Assembly (NCBI GenBank): GCA_964058805.1
Contig: CAXKVV010001495.1
Location: 1-34,469 of the forward strand
Direction of reading: 5' to 3'
Length of the DNA stretch: 34,469 nucleotides
DNA from: Schoenoplectus triqueter
Taxonomy: Eukaryota > Streptophyta > Magnoliopsida > Poales > Cyperaceae
Of this stretch, positions 20,915 to 31,860 are shown piece by piece. The position numbers and the translations under genes are program-made. Position 1 is the stretch's first letter. Each line of letters starts with the position of its first letter. A model generated the notes under the pieces. The model had not been told where the DNA came from. It worked only from the letters and a program-made list of their open reading frames with translations, and did no database searches.

Positions 20915-21295
20915 ACCTTAATTTTTGTGTCTCCACTTTTAGATTTCTAATAACTCATAATTTAAAACTCAAATATCAAAATAAATCCGTTAGATTTGAT
21001 ATAGGCCATTTTATTTATGTATAAATTAAAATTTATGACGTTTGAATATTATTTTATATAACATCAAGAGATTATAAAAAAATATACTAATATAATTTAT
21101 TTCTGTATGCTCATTTTATAACTTGTTGATTTATATAAATTAAATTGAATAAATAAATATTTCTTATGTATAAAAAATATATTATAAATCAAATCTAATG
21201 ATTTATTTTGATATTTAAGCTTTAAATTTTGACTTATTAGAAATTTAAAACGTAAAGACATGATTGACAGCCAAAAAAAATTGAGACATTACCAT
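20915..21295. mobile_element. Fold-back element (about 380 bp)
   Basis: The left arm (20920-21020) and right arm (21190-21290) are inverted copies. ATATCAAAATAAATCCGTTAGATTTGATATA on the left (first 20 bases from 20971) faces its near complement at about 21184-21225. TTTCTAATAACTCATAATTTA faces TAAATTTTGACTTATTAGAAA. The loop (21020-21190) is very AT-rich and is also partly self-complementary. No target duplication fixed, no coding. Confidence 0.6.
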
Positions 21296-22077
21296 TATCT
21301 AATTTAATTTTTGAACATGCCTTAATATAATAATTGGAAATGCGCAAATTAGAAGGGAGAAGTTAAGTGAAGCATAAACGGTCCATTCCTTCAATTGATA
21401 TACAATAATAACCGTCATTTCTATGAATTAATCAAGAACCGTTAGCATCAGTGAGAACAAGAAATTAAAAAATTATCCGATAAATTACTTTGTCCCTGTT
21501 GACTCAAGACTTTAGATGCTCGTGTTCATATAATTAACCTCCATTTATATACATATTGTATTTAATTATCATTGTTACGAGATGCTACATCAACCTCTAT
21601 CATGGGCGCATCCGTAGATAGAGAAATCTTGGTGTAACTTAGAGCATAGCTCACACAAATATTTATGTGCATAAGGACGGAGAGTCACTTTTAAGTGTAC
21701 ATTACACAACTCTGGATAATTTTGTTCTATTATTTTAGTTTTATTTATTGAATTTGTTTGATAAAAATTCAGATTCGAAGACCAAATTTCCAACCATTGC
21801 AAATATTATGATGCTATATTATTGCAGTCATAGATAACAAGAAGATAATATTATTTATTTAATTTCACTTGTGCAAAATAGAAGTTCAAATCGAACGAAA
21901 AAGCCGTTTAAAATGACATTATTTGACACTCTTTTTTTTTTTTTGGCCTTGTTTAGTCTTTGCCTTTTTTTTGGCCTTCCTCATGCCTAATTCATACAAC
22001 CTATTAATAAAAGAAGAAACCGGAGAAGTAGCTTTTCTGATATTGACAGTCTTTATAGTAAATTTGCTAAAATTATT
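21296..22077. other. AT-rich intergenic DNA, nothing recognised
   Basis: Chance frames only (21590-21802 minus; 21919-22140 minus and 21923-22105 plus, both through a T-rich tract and partly into the hAT MITE). No repeat ends seen until the hAT target duplication at 22078. Confidence 0.4.
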
Positions 22078-22254
22078 TCTGTGTGCAGGGGCGGATCTAA
22101 GGTAGGCGTCAGCTGACACCCGGACACCCTTTCGGTTCACTAAAAAATAAAAGGTTGTATGATAAAAAATAAAATTTTTTTTGACTTGAATATTCTATTT
22201 ATTTGAACCGGGCACCCCCTATCGATTGTTTCTGACTCCGCCCCTGTCTGTGTG
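22078..22254. mobile_element. hAT MITE with perfect 8-bp target duplication
   Basis: The body is 22086-22246 (161 bp), bounded by TCTGTGTG at 22078-22085 and 22247-22254. The termini are CAGGGGCGGATC and, inverted, GACTCCGCCCCTG. An inner symmetric pair is CCGGACACCC and GGGCACCCCC. The 8-bp duplication and CAGGGGCGG ends are diagnostic of hAT. There is no transposase, so it is non-autonomous. Confidence 0.9.
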
Positions 22255-22579
22255 GTAGTAGTTTTCAAAGAATATTATTAATTAGCAGAAGCATGTAAAA
22301 ACATCTTTCAATTCTATACCACCCTTTAATATATTTACTTATCATCTGATAATTCTAACCAATACAAGGATCTTTTGCTGACGGGCTTTTACTTTCTTAT
22401 GTGTATGTGTGTCAGTGTGTGTGTGATAGGGTTCAATTCATTTGGGGCCCTATCATCATCATTATTGATAAATAATGTTATGAGATTCCAAAAAAAGAAA
22501 AAAAGAAGAAGGAAAGAACGCATATCCTTTTTATGTACTGAAGGTTCGTCACTTCGTTTCCATGCAAAAAACACATTCA
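22255..22579. other. Short unique stretch with TG-rich tract
   Basis: A (TG)n-like tract (22400-22426) is followed by a small palindrome, GATAGGG...CCCTATC (22426-22455). Overlapping frames on both strands (22375-22623 and 22389-22589) are not convincing as genes. Confidence 0.35.
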
Positions 22580-22686
22580 TGAAATCCAATTGCCATCATT
22601 TTCAATCAAACAAGTTCTCCTGAAATCCAATTCTAACATCATTTTCAATCAAATTAATTCTCATGAATTCCAATTCTGTCACCATG
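22580..22686. repeat. 41-43-bp minisatellite, about 2.5 copies
   Basis: Units 22580-22620, 22621-22663 and a partial 22664-22686 start with TGAAATCCAATT or TGAATTCCAATT. The first two share CATCATTTTCAATCAAA. They differ by a few substitutions and a 2-bp indel. Confidence 0.75.
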
Positions 22687-23177
22687 TATAAATCCTTCTC
22701 TGACATGATGCAATTTCATACCTTGCACGCTTTCTCTGCTCAAATTCATCCCCATCTTCCCACAAGTCCTTGTCGTTCTAGAGGAAATATACACATGACA
22801 TAATTAATAGGGACAAAAACATAACAGTTTTAAATGCGCAATATGGTCTGAATTTATATGTAAATATGTCTCTACGCGACCACTTGTAGTGCTAGTGATA
22901 CATACACGGTTTATTTACGTGAAAAAGCAAGCAATCCTTCCGTGATATTATTATTGGCCGACTAAAATAGTTAATTCGTTTAATATGTGGTAGTTATTAA
23001 TTCCTTATGAGTGAAAAGGAGCAGATTTTTTAATTTGATTTGATTTGTTTTATATTCATTCATGTCCGTCAAATATTTTATTTCTAGATGTTGATCTTCT
23101 ATGAATCCATCCGAGATACTTCCAAATTATTTGAACATTATTGTTCGAAATATAAAATTTATAATTTTAAAACTAAT
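22687..23177. other. Intergenic DNA, nothing recognised
   Basis: No frame, inverted ends or RNA gene were recognised here. Composition turns more AT-rich toward the SINE that follows. Confidence 0.4.
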
Positions 23178-23337
23178 AAATTTTGTTTTCTAACAAATGA
23201 TTCAGTAGCTCAAGCGGTGTCTAATTAAAATATTATTTAAAAAAAAATCATATATTCAAGTCTCCATAAATATAAAAATGAAATTTAAGAGTTAAATTCT
23301 CATCTCTGTCTAAAAAAAATAGATTTTTTTTTTCTAA
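23178..23337 (+). mobile_element. tRNA-derived SINE, second copy
   Basis: The body (23194-23320) aligns along its length with the SINE at 1897-2018, sharing the start CAAATG, the CTAATTA and CATAAA words and the end TCTAAAAAAAA. It keeps a clear A-box-like TAGCTCAAGCGG (23206-23217) and a B-box-like ATTCAAGTC near 23256, as in a Pol III tRNA promoter. Flanks AAATTTTGTTTTCTAA (23178-23193) and AGATTTTTTTTTTCTAA (23321-23337) look like a mutated target duplication. Confidence 0.65.
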
Positions 23338-25739
23338 TTTTAGCCAAAATGGGTAAGCCCGTAGGCCGAATTTCTAAATTTCAAGGTACTACAATATTGT
23401 AATTGTTTTCCATATATTAATTCATTAATGTGACAGTTTATATTAAAAAGCATAAATTCAGCTACGAATTTCCGACAAAAAATGCTTCTGTCCAATTAAT
23501 GTCGATTTAAGATTCTTTATATTATGTACAATTAAAATTTCATTGTATAGCCATCACACCATGGACTACGCTAGAGAAAAGAATTAAAAAACTACAACTA
23601 TGACAGATATACCTCACCACAAACTTTTTTTATATTACTTTATTGAATTTCTCAGTAGACAACAAAAAATGTGTGAAATTCTATCTGATATCCCTAATTT
23701 TTTTTAGTTGCACAACTCGTCTGCTTCTCATTACTTAATCTTTGTTATTGTCGCGCACGCACGCACGCACACTATGAGTTAGTATATTTTGCACTTGATA
23801 ATATATTTATGTGGTTAATTATTTGGGGTGATCTGGGAGTGTGGATGCAGAATTATAATAAGAGGGTTACTTATCGGATTGGAATAGTTTATCAGATTTT
23901 AAATTATTAACTAATTGAGTACTAAATAAAAAAAATAATTATTCAAGATATATTCTTGTTTAATAAAAAAAATATATTTTTATATATTAAAATAATAAAA
24001 ATAAAACTAAAATAATAGATAATGATATTGATTATGAAATTTCTTCTCTAAGGGACTTCAAATTTTAGAATATTAACATAATTGTTTCATTATTCATGAT
24101 ATTAAATATTTTTTTCAATAAAAAATAATTAGACAATTCAGACCTGAAAATTAAATCCAGAAAGAGTGATATGAACAGATTAACAAAATATTAGTATAAA
24201 ATTACTTTTAAAAATCTACCACCGCTGTACTGTACAGCTGTACTTGCATTCAATCCGTGTACAGAAAGATGTTAATTATGATCAGTATTACACAGCATTA
24301 ATTGCTGTAGAATATTTGTCTTGGTTTCTTGAAGACGAGTAACATGTCACATGTGATTAGGGATGTCGGATAAAGTTGGGCTTGGACTTAGGGTCGAGGT
24401 TTATACATGGCAGAATCAAGTGATTTATGATGACGTACGGTTGCCTCTGTTTCAAAAAAAAAAGGTTTGAAAATACGCAAAATACGCATTTTTAGAGTAG
24501 GATGTTAATGATATTTATTTAATTTGATTGATATCATGTTTGATGAAATGAGTATGAATAAAGATTTTTTTCGCTAATTTATTGAATTTGGTATGAACAA
24601 TTTTTTTTTTTCATTAAGTAAATAAGTAAAGATATTTGTAAAGATCATTTTATATTTGTTTTCTTTATATGATAAATTATTAAAAATAATAATTTATATT
24701 ATTTTTAATATATTTACCTTCTATAGTATATTGTTTCTTTATATTAGTTGTCTTGAGTCTGAGAATTAATTATTATTAATTATAAACTATAATTATTATA
24801 TTAATTACTTTTTTATCTTCCTCAATTTTCATCTTCTAAAAAATTATAATGTTTGATTAATATTTAGTAGAGGACTTTTAAAATGATGTGATGAAGTAAT
24901 GTGAGACTTTATTTTAGACACGATGATTTTTTTTAACATGTTCTAATTTCTAGTTAAAAAAACTTGATGAGAGATGCTTGTGTTTTTAATATGTTTGTTT
25001 TGAAATGACTTGAGTTAAAATTGATTGTATATTTATATTTTGATTTCATATTAGCAAAATAGAGGTGCATTTGTATGAAAGAAATTAGTTCAGATATTTT
25101 TCATAAATGATAATAAAACTAATTAGCATATTAGTATTATTCATTAGCATTTGTGACCATTTCATTATCTACTTATTTTAATAAGTAATGGTAAGAAATA
25201 AATTAATTTAATTTTAATGAACAAGAATTGTGTATGAATAAACCTACTTTTAATGAATATGATAATGAAAATACATTCACTCGATATGTACCATATTCAT
25301 TTAACATCCCTAATTTAATGCTAATTTTTTGGGAAAAAAATTATAAAATATACTTATTGTTCATTGTTAAATGTAAAAGTACGTTAATCCCTGAATATTT
25401 TTTCTCATTCTATTTTTTTGCTCAATTGTTGATCCTATATCTCATCTCTTCGTCCTAAATTTTCCAAAACCGTGAAGTTCTTGCATTTTAGGAGTTATAT
25501 ATCTGAAATTCACATTCTCTAGAGTACTTTATATGAATAAAGTATCCAGATTAAATGGACCTCGTAATTGAAAGAAGGTGATTGAGTTCAGACAATCCGT
25601 TACACAAATCTAACGGCCGTAATAATTTCGAAGTGTTACTCTTCTATATATCCCACAAACTCGTCCCTTATTAGTCTAAAAATTGAGGCTCAATTCTTGA
25701 TTATATTTAGTCATCGTAAATTTTATATCTCTGCAATTT
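23338..25739. other. Long AT-rich intergenic DNA
   Basis: No gene recognised in about 2.4 kb. A (GCAC)n microsatellite lies at 23754-23772. Strings of A/T and short direct repeats are frequent from 23900 to 25200. The frame 25228-25458 has chance AT-rich composition. I saw no clear transposon ends. Confidence 0.4.
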
Positions 25740-27480
25740 AGTTACAGTTGCAGCTGAAGAAATTGTAGGTATTAACTATTAAGCGACGGGACCAGACGGA
25801 AATACCAAACGGCGTTAACACATTTACTCAGCCGACGGTGCAGATCGAAGGGTACAACTTACAACTTACAAATGCAGATTAACGGAGTCTCTAAACAGAA
25901 CAGCCACTTAACGGAGATAACCCACAAATTTATAACTAACAAACCCTACCCCATCCGCTGCATCCTCCGTCGGACGCTCATCTTTTCTTTTCTTTTTTTT
26001 GTTCCATTCTTCTCCGTTTCCGTTGTGGCTGCATGATATTTAATATAATATTAAAGTGATGAACAGATGACTGCAATGATGAAATAAAAAAAATGATATT
26101 TTATAATTTTGAGTAGAATTTAATTGGGTTTTTTGAATAAATGCGCAAGAAATCTCAAGTTGGGATGAAAGTATTGCATCATAATTGCTGAAAAAAATCC
26201 TCTCATGTAGATCTTCCCGTTCGTGAATTTACAGATGCTATTATTTCAGATTCCGATCACAATATCATCTTGTACCTGGATCGTTCGATCTGAAATGAAC
26301 GCCACAGATGAATTTACATCTGCGATCAATCTGGCGGTGAATCCAAGTTAAATTCCCATCAGATCATCCAAGTAAATCCAAGTGCAATGGCACTATGGCA
26401 GTGCAACGTCAGTTCACTTCAGTTAATCCAATGGATCGATCCGATCTCCATTGGATTCTCAGGTTGAAGCGCGTAGGTACATTAGATGTACAGGTTTGAG
26501 GGGAAGGAAAAGAGGAAGACGCCAACTTTATGGGGAGAAAATAGACACAAAAATCCAGAGAAAAATCGAGGTGAGGTGGGGACGTGGGTGGGGTTGGCCC
26601 TGGTTCCCAAAAGGAGAAAAGGAAAAGAGAAAAAAGAAAGTGCGAGAAATGCAGGGGATGCCATTCATTCAAGAAACCAGCCCATGTGAAATTACTGTTT
26701 TGGTGCACCCCTCGAGGCGACCGAAACAAAATTCAACACTCTCCCTCCCTCCTCTCTCCCTCTCTCTCTCTCTCTGCAAGTGCCGGAGGACTGGAGGAGC
26801 AGATGCAGATTTTTTTTTTATTAAATCAGATGCAGAGTCCAATCTCTCTATTTCTATCTCTTTCTCAGGCCTCGTCGCTTCTCATCAATTTTTTTCATAT
26901 CTTTCTATTTCTTTAGTTTACTACACCGTCCTTCAGATTATCAAAATTACAATTGGAGATGACAAAGATATTTTTATCTCTTTGTATGTCAAAAATGCAA
27001 TCTAAAATGATGTACTGGCAAGTGCTCACTGATAAAGAGAAATTTCTTTCTTTTTTGTATGGAAATATTGCAATATCAAAAGTAGTTATGGCACCTAGTA
27101 TCTTGTTTGGTGGTATGATGAGAAAAATGTGGTTTTAATCCGGTGGGGTCCACAGTACTTTCTCATTCATTCCCATGCTCTTCTTTAAGTAGCAAGTTTA
27201 ATGGCATTGACTTTTACAACGTCAGTGATAACTGATAAGCAATAGGAGGATTGCCTGTAAAATAAATAAATACATACATACATAAATAAATAAATAATAT
27301 GATAGTGTATTTGGTTGTGTGATTGCCACGTGTACAGTTAATACTGCATCTGCATGGAAGGCTTTGTGGGGGTGTTTTCACTTTTCACAGGGTACTGTAA
27401 AATTTCTGTAGAATGGGAATCCAACGAGTCAGATCTTCATGTGTTTGGTGTACTATGAATCTATGATGTATCATTTATGT
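25740..27480. promoter_or_regulatory. Promoter/UTR-like, low-repeat DNA; orientation uncertain
   Basis: Composition is more balanced, and several features common near plant gene starts occur. There is a GC-richer block 25780-25970 followed by a CT tract (25980-26000), a purine-rich block 26500-26650, a (TC)n tract at 26754-26775 and a CACGTG ABRE/G-box at 27327-27332. A short TACA/AAAT microsatellite is at 27265-27297. Open frames overlap on both strands at 26409-27005 (the longest is 184 codons, plus). They are low-complexity (Lys/Arg/Glu-rich, then Ser/Leu-rich from the CT tract), do not resemble any family, and are probably leader sequence. No downstream coding exon was found. Confidence 0.3.
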
Positions 27481-28257
27481 ACATTTTAGCACAACTCATT
27501 TACTGAGAAAAACAGATTATGATAGAAACTGAAACCCAGAAAATTTGAGCCCAATTTATTGTTTTTATAGCCGAAAAGTAGGGCTTGGAACCCACCAAGC
27601 CCAAATTGAAATCCTTCAATATACCCCAAAATTTTGGGTAATCAAAATTAGTTTTAAACTTAAATCTCCAGAATTTTAACAATAAATTACAAAAAAAAAG
27701 ATAGCGAAAAATTATTATAATTATTTGCATTGGCCAATTTTTTTGGGTAGGAGTTAGAAAAATACTTCCAAATTTCAAAAATGAGAAACGCATGATAAAG
27801 TCACGTTCTACGAATTAATGGAATGCTTTCGCATATCACTTTGGAAGGTTGGAATCACTGTTTGAATAAAAGATATTTTTTTGAGTCTTGTTCTAAATGT
27901 CAAATCTTAAAAGATTAAAAGATCTTATCCTGAGAGAATTTTTTTTCTGTCAGAAAAATAAATCAAAGAAAGAATTTTGAGTTTCGTCGTTGATTTCTCA
28001 AACCTTTTACTTTTAGAAACTTAAAACATATAATTCTAAAATATTTTTTTATTTAAAAAGTTTTAGAAAATATTGCGTTGTCTATCTTTTTTATAAAGTT
28101 AGTTCCACAATCTAGACCAAATTAAAATCTACTGACATGAAAGCAACAAAATTAAGCTGGTGCCTACTAAATTGAAAGTGAACCTCCTAAAAGGTTTGTT
28201 GCTAAATTCAAGACAAATAGACAAACTGCTCAGACTTTTATACTTTTATAGTTTTCA
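27481..28257. other. AT-rich intergenic DNA, nothing recognised
   Basis: The 97-codon minus frame (27500-27793) is Phe/Ile/Lys-rich and looks like chance. No repeat ends were recognised. Confidence 0.4.
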
Positions 28258-28367
28258 CTAAATCGAAATGGATGTTTTTGGGCCACCCCACGCTCATAAA
28301 ATTTTGATCTCATAAATCGAAATGGATGTTTTAGGGGAATGACATCCGTACTCGTAAAAAAAAATGA
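28258..28367. repeat. Imperfect 54-bp tandem duplication
   Basis: AAATCGAAATGGATGTTTT begins at 28260 and again at 28314, an offset of 54 bp. The second halves of the units are diverged but both carry a CTCATAAAA / CTCGTAAAA word. Confidence 0.65.
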
Positions 28368-28477
28368 GCAGGATTTTGCTCTTTGAGATTAGACGGTGTA
28401 AATTAATTCAAGGTGCATCATTATTTTTTAAGCGTGGTATCATATGAAGTTTTCACTTAATAATCAATTGTTTTTTA

Positions 28478-28690
28478 GGGGTGTCCACGAGACGATCTTA
28501 AGACGAGCTGACTCAATCTCGAACTCATCTTATCATGTTAACGAGACGAGTTAGCTCATCTCTACAAAGGGTCCCAAACTATAAGGGTTAATTTGTGATC
28601 ATCTCGTTAAAAATCGAGCTAACTTGTTGACTCATTTACAGCTCATGAGTTGGATTGAATTCGTCTGCTCGTAAAAAAGTTAGAGCATTC
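28478..28690. mobile_element. hAT-like subterminal region (left part)
   Basis: It starts AGGGGTGTCCACGAGACGA and is filled with variants of GAGCT, CGAGCT and CTCGT (for example GACGAGTTAGCTCATCTC). Dense Clade-type GAGCTCG words after GGGGTGTC are common at hAT element ends in plants. An inverted partner may be 30040-30230. The complementary terminus was not found. Confidence 0.4.
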
Positions 28691-29009
28691 TTTGAAGGAT
28701 CTCACCAAAATAAAATGGATACAAATTTTGCTGTGGAACTACAGCCAGAGTAGATTATTCTATCATATGTTTATTGCAAGTTGGTCCTGGATATTTTAGT
28801 AACATAATAATAGGTCCTGGATGCTTATGCAAACAAACCATTACAAACCACTTGGCTGTCAGCTTATGTAAATACTCTTTATTATCATTAATACATACCA
28901 ACTGCAACTGGCCCTGCCAGTTACTTCAAAAAAACATACAGGAGTTGGGGCAGGAAGAAATTAGAAGGCGACAGTGGTACTAAAACATTACTGATTGCAA
29001 CAGTGGGGC

Positions 29010-29391
29010 TTTAGCAAATTTTTTGGCAGAAGTTCAGAACAGTAGAGCCGAGCCAAAACCCAGAACTAAAGAGTAAAAAGAATAAAAAACCCAGAATCAA
29101 AGAGTAAAAAGAAAATTTTTAGAGATGTCGAGTTGCCGACGAGTGAACTCAGAACTGTAGAGCCGAGCCGAGCTGACTTGGAGAGAACAAACCACAAGAT
29201 CTAAGAAAGAAAACAAAGCTCTGAGATTAAAAAGTGAGAAAGAAAAAAAAAAGAGGCAGCGACAGCAGGTAGATTCATGCAATAGAGCTCAGACGATAGA
29301 TTAAGAACCGAGACAAACCTTAGATTCGTACAATGAAGCTCAGAGAGGAAGCGATGGCCGGTAGCGGGTCTGCGGCCTGAGGGAGTCGGGA
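29010..29391. repeat. Cluster of short degenerate direct repeats, GC-richer
   Basis: AGAACnGTAGAGCCGAGCC occurs near 29037 and 29151. An about 33-bp unit with AAAGAGTAAAAAGAA repeats at 29068-29113. AGATTCnTnCAATnnAGCTCAGA repeats at about 29270-29293 and 29323-29345. Such nested direct repeats are typical of subterminal DNA of a larger transposon, here interrupted by the Mutator-type MITE at 29401. The minus frame 29097-29282 runs through the repeats and is not a gene. Confidence 0.5.
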
Positions 29392-29837
29392 GAGTCGGAG
29401 CAGATTTTAGTAATAATAAGTTTTATTAAATTAATATTATTAAAAATAAGAGTGAGAAATATAAAATTTCAAATATATGAATGTCAGCGCGTCACTGTCA
29501 GTGGTGCGTTTCATTATTTTTAGGAAACGCGTCACTGCCAGTGGCGCGTTTCGTTCAAACCCCGCGTAAGTGACTGCGCATTTTGTATATATAAGAAGCA
29601 AACGCGCCACTACAGTGGCAGATTTCGTAAAAATAAGGAAACGCGCCACTGACAGTGGCGCGTTTGGTAAAAATAATGAAACGCGCCACTGGCAGTGGCG
29701 CGTTTCAAACGCGCAGTAAACGCGCCACTACCAGTGGCGCGCTGCCATTCGTATATTTGAAATTTTACGTTTCTCACTCTTATTTTTAATAATATTAATT
29801 TACTAAAACTTATTATTACTAAAAACTGGAGTCGGAG
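29392..29837. mobile_element. Mutator-type MITE with a tandem array of palindromes
   Basis: The body 29401-29828 (428 bp) is bounded by perfect 9-bp duplications GAGTCGGAG at 29392-29400 and 29829-29837, the length made by Mutator-like transposases. Long terminal inverted repeats of about 90 bp start CAGATTTTAGTAATAATAAG and end with the complement, ...ACTAAAAACTG. Between them are seven units spaced 37-40 bp apart. Six are clear palindromes with the core ACGCGCCACTG-nn-CAGTGGCGCGT type (29486-29510, 29524-29552, 29599-29626, 29638-29666, 29678-29706, 29718-29745). One is decayed, near 29558-29585. The minus frame 29440-29649 just translates the array. There is no transposase. Confidence 0.85.
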
Positions 29838-30039
29838 AGATCAGGGAAGAAGGGGAGAAAGGAAATAGAATGACGAATAGGGTTAGGTTTTGCAGAGGCG
29901 CCGCATTTGTGTACAGAAATGTGCGAGTGCGATACAATAGAAGGCCGAAGTCTCGGGTTTAGTCAAGCGAATCGCCCAGAGTGTAGTGCGAGATCCTATG
30001 GCTGAGATTTTAGTCTCATATTATAAACTGACGGTTAAA

Positions 30040-30230
30040 ATTAACTAGTATATATCTCGAGACTCCATGAGCCGAACTTGGAATTTTTCGAACTCGTCTC
30101 GTCAATAAACAAGCTGATTAGCTCGTCTCATTAACAGCTCGAGCTGGTAACGAACGGGTTATTAGTGAGCTGCAGCTGAGTCGAAAACGAGCGAGCTACG
30201 AGCTATGAATATGTTATACATTCCTATACA
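30040..30230. mobile_element. hAT-like subterminal region (right part), inverted to 28478-28690
   Basis: Words such as GAACTCGTCTCGTC, TTAGCTCGTCTCATTAAC and AGCTCGAGCTGG are dense here and correspond to the reverse complement of the 28478-28690 stretch. Together they may be the two ends of a larger hAT-like element of about 1.7 kb that was later hit by the Mutator-type MITE. A clean right terminus is not visible. Confidence 0.35.
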
Positions 30231-30424
30231 TACATAGACTTAAATCTTGATTTATGGATCTTAACAAATTCTTCATATCAAAATATTATAGGATACAAAA
30301 ATATATATTTAAAAATTTTAAAGTATTATTTTTATTTTTTTAACATGACTTAATAATAATAATAAAATAATATATATTTCCTAGATCATTTTTAAAAATC
30401 TAAAAATAATACTTAAAAAATTTG

Positions 30425-30812
30425 AAACATAGAATTTATTCATTTTCAAAGTTTTTCGATCCGACTAGTTAAAATATTTTACATATGAAAATATAGTTTT
30501 ATATCAAATTTTATATTTTAAATAAATATGTATTATTTTTTAGATAGTTAAAAATTAACTTGATTTAATTATTATAAGTCATTCAAGAAAAGTGATTTTT
30601 TAACTATCTAAAAATATAAATAATTCTAAAATATATAAATTTGGTCTATAATTTTTTTTCATATAAAATAAAAAATTACTATTTTATTAATTAGCTAAAT
30701 AGGAGGATTTATAATATAAAAAATATCTTGACCGATCGGATCGATCATTTAAACTTTGAAAACGAAGAAATGATCTATAGCATACAAATCAACTGTGCTA
30801 TGCGTAACATAC
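30425..30812. mobile_element. Copy of the 'GGGCTATGGTG' fold-back MITE
   Basis: It aligns with 8911-9295: CATATGAAAATATAGTTTTATATCAAATTTTATATT-type left arm (first match about 30480), centre ATTATAAGTCATTCAAGAAAAGTGATTTTTTAACTATCT-type (about 30570-30610), and right end GACCGATCGGATCGATCATTT (first 20 bases from 30730) to GTGCTATGCGTAACAT. An extra stretch of about 40 bp interrupts the right arm at about 30670-30718, the same zone where rpoC1 DNA sits in the 10-kb copy. The frame 30728-30925 is the right arm plus flank, not a gene. Confidence 0.65.
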
Positions 30813-31429
30813 ACACACATACACAAACCACAAAGACATGTTTTTTTAACAAATTCAACAGGTTTATTTTGGTTATAGAATTAATAGCTGAAAAATTATT
30901 GCATACGTTTAATATCATTAGTTAACATATGCCCCACAAGGCCAGAGGTACAGAACTTGCTCAAAAAGAAGAAAAAAAGTATGTAAAAGTAAGAACCCCC
31001 TATTGATATGGACGATATTATGCTGCACCAATAACCCACATTTTGTTCAACAAAAGACAAAATTGCATGTTAATAATTAATATGTTTAGACGAAGTTAGG
31101 ATGACCGCATGCCATCGGAGCACTATATCTCATCGAACTATTATTTTACTCATTTATTAATTTTCCTACTTCAGTGTAAATAATTCAAAATCATCACAAC
31201 AGGTTGGGTTCTCCGATCCTAAAATTCATCGTTCTAGCAATAATTCGATACCTTTATATTTGAAAACTCGATTACCATCATAAAAAAGGATTTAGCAACT
31301 ACATGTTCAATAAATATCATTTTTCGCCGACATACATGTTCAATAAATAACATTTTCCAATAAACAACATCTCAATTACATTGGTAATCTAATGAGATCA
31401 GTTATTAAAATTCTGACGACTTGCCACTT
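30813..31429. other. Intergenic DNA, nothing recognised
   Basis: A short direct repeat, ACATGTTCAATAAAT, occurs at about 31301 and 31334. No coding or element signal otherwise. Confidence 0.4.
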
Positions 31430-31860
31430 CAGTTCTTTTGAATTATGACCGTCGGATCGGTTGAACCGTCATCTCTGCCCGTGGTCTGTTCAATTAAATC
31501 GTGGGACCCGTTCGCATTGACACATAAGTGAATTGAATCATGCCCGCAATTGTAACGCGCTTTGCCCTGATCTCTCTCCTCTTGTCTTCCTTCCTCTATT
31601 GCTAAGGTCAGAACTTATGGTTCTGACACGGCACCAAGAAATCGCCTCTCGGCTCTCCAACCTCACTTGACTTCGCTTGAGAGATCGTCTCTCTCCGTTC
31701 ACTCGACACCGGAATCTGTTCATTGGTTTTTCACTGGTTTTCTCTCTATCGCCAAGGGGTTACTGGTAAGCCCCGAATCAGGGTATTCCGCTGGTAAGAT
31801 CTTTCTCTCTATTGTCAAGGGTACTGCCCGGATCAGAGTGGTGTGGGAATAAAATGAGTA
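31430..31860 (+). promoter_or_regulatory. GC-richer leader-like stretch with repeated splice-donor-like words
   Basis: This is a block of balanced composition between AT-rich flanks. It holds a pyrimidine-rich segment (31570-31600). A degenerate unit of about 55 bp recurs: TTTCTCTCTATCGCCAAGGGGTTACTG (first 20 bases from 31738), then TTTCTCTCTATTGTCAAGGGTACTG-like from 31802. CTGGTAAG, a good plant 5' splice donor, occurs at 31763 and 31791. Short frames on both strands (31538-31723 minus, 31667-31852 plus) are unrecognised. It may be an untranslated first exon, a solo LTR piece or a tandemly duplicated leader. A later word, TTTGGTATCAGCC (32050), recalls retrotransposon primer sites but does not complete the motif. 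Confidence 0.3.

Noticed and set aside
20900..20920. tRNA B box (GGGTTCAAATACC)
   Set aside because: No A box, acceptor stem or cloverleaf can be built upstream; it lies at the edge of a fold-back element.
26451..27005. A 184-codon open frame as a protein-coding gene
   Set aside because: It is low-complexity throughout, partly a translation of a (TC)n tract, and matches no family; overlapping frames are open on both strands.
29440..29649. A minus-strand frame as a repeat protein
   Set aside because: It simply translates the palindrome array of the Mutator-type MITE.
29486..29745. CRISPR-like array, because of regularly spaced palindromes
   Set aside because: Spacers are nearly identical to each other, the array lies between Mutator TIRs with a 9-bp duplication, and the context is a plant genome.
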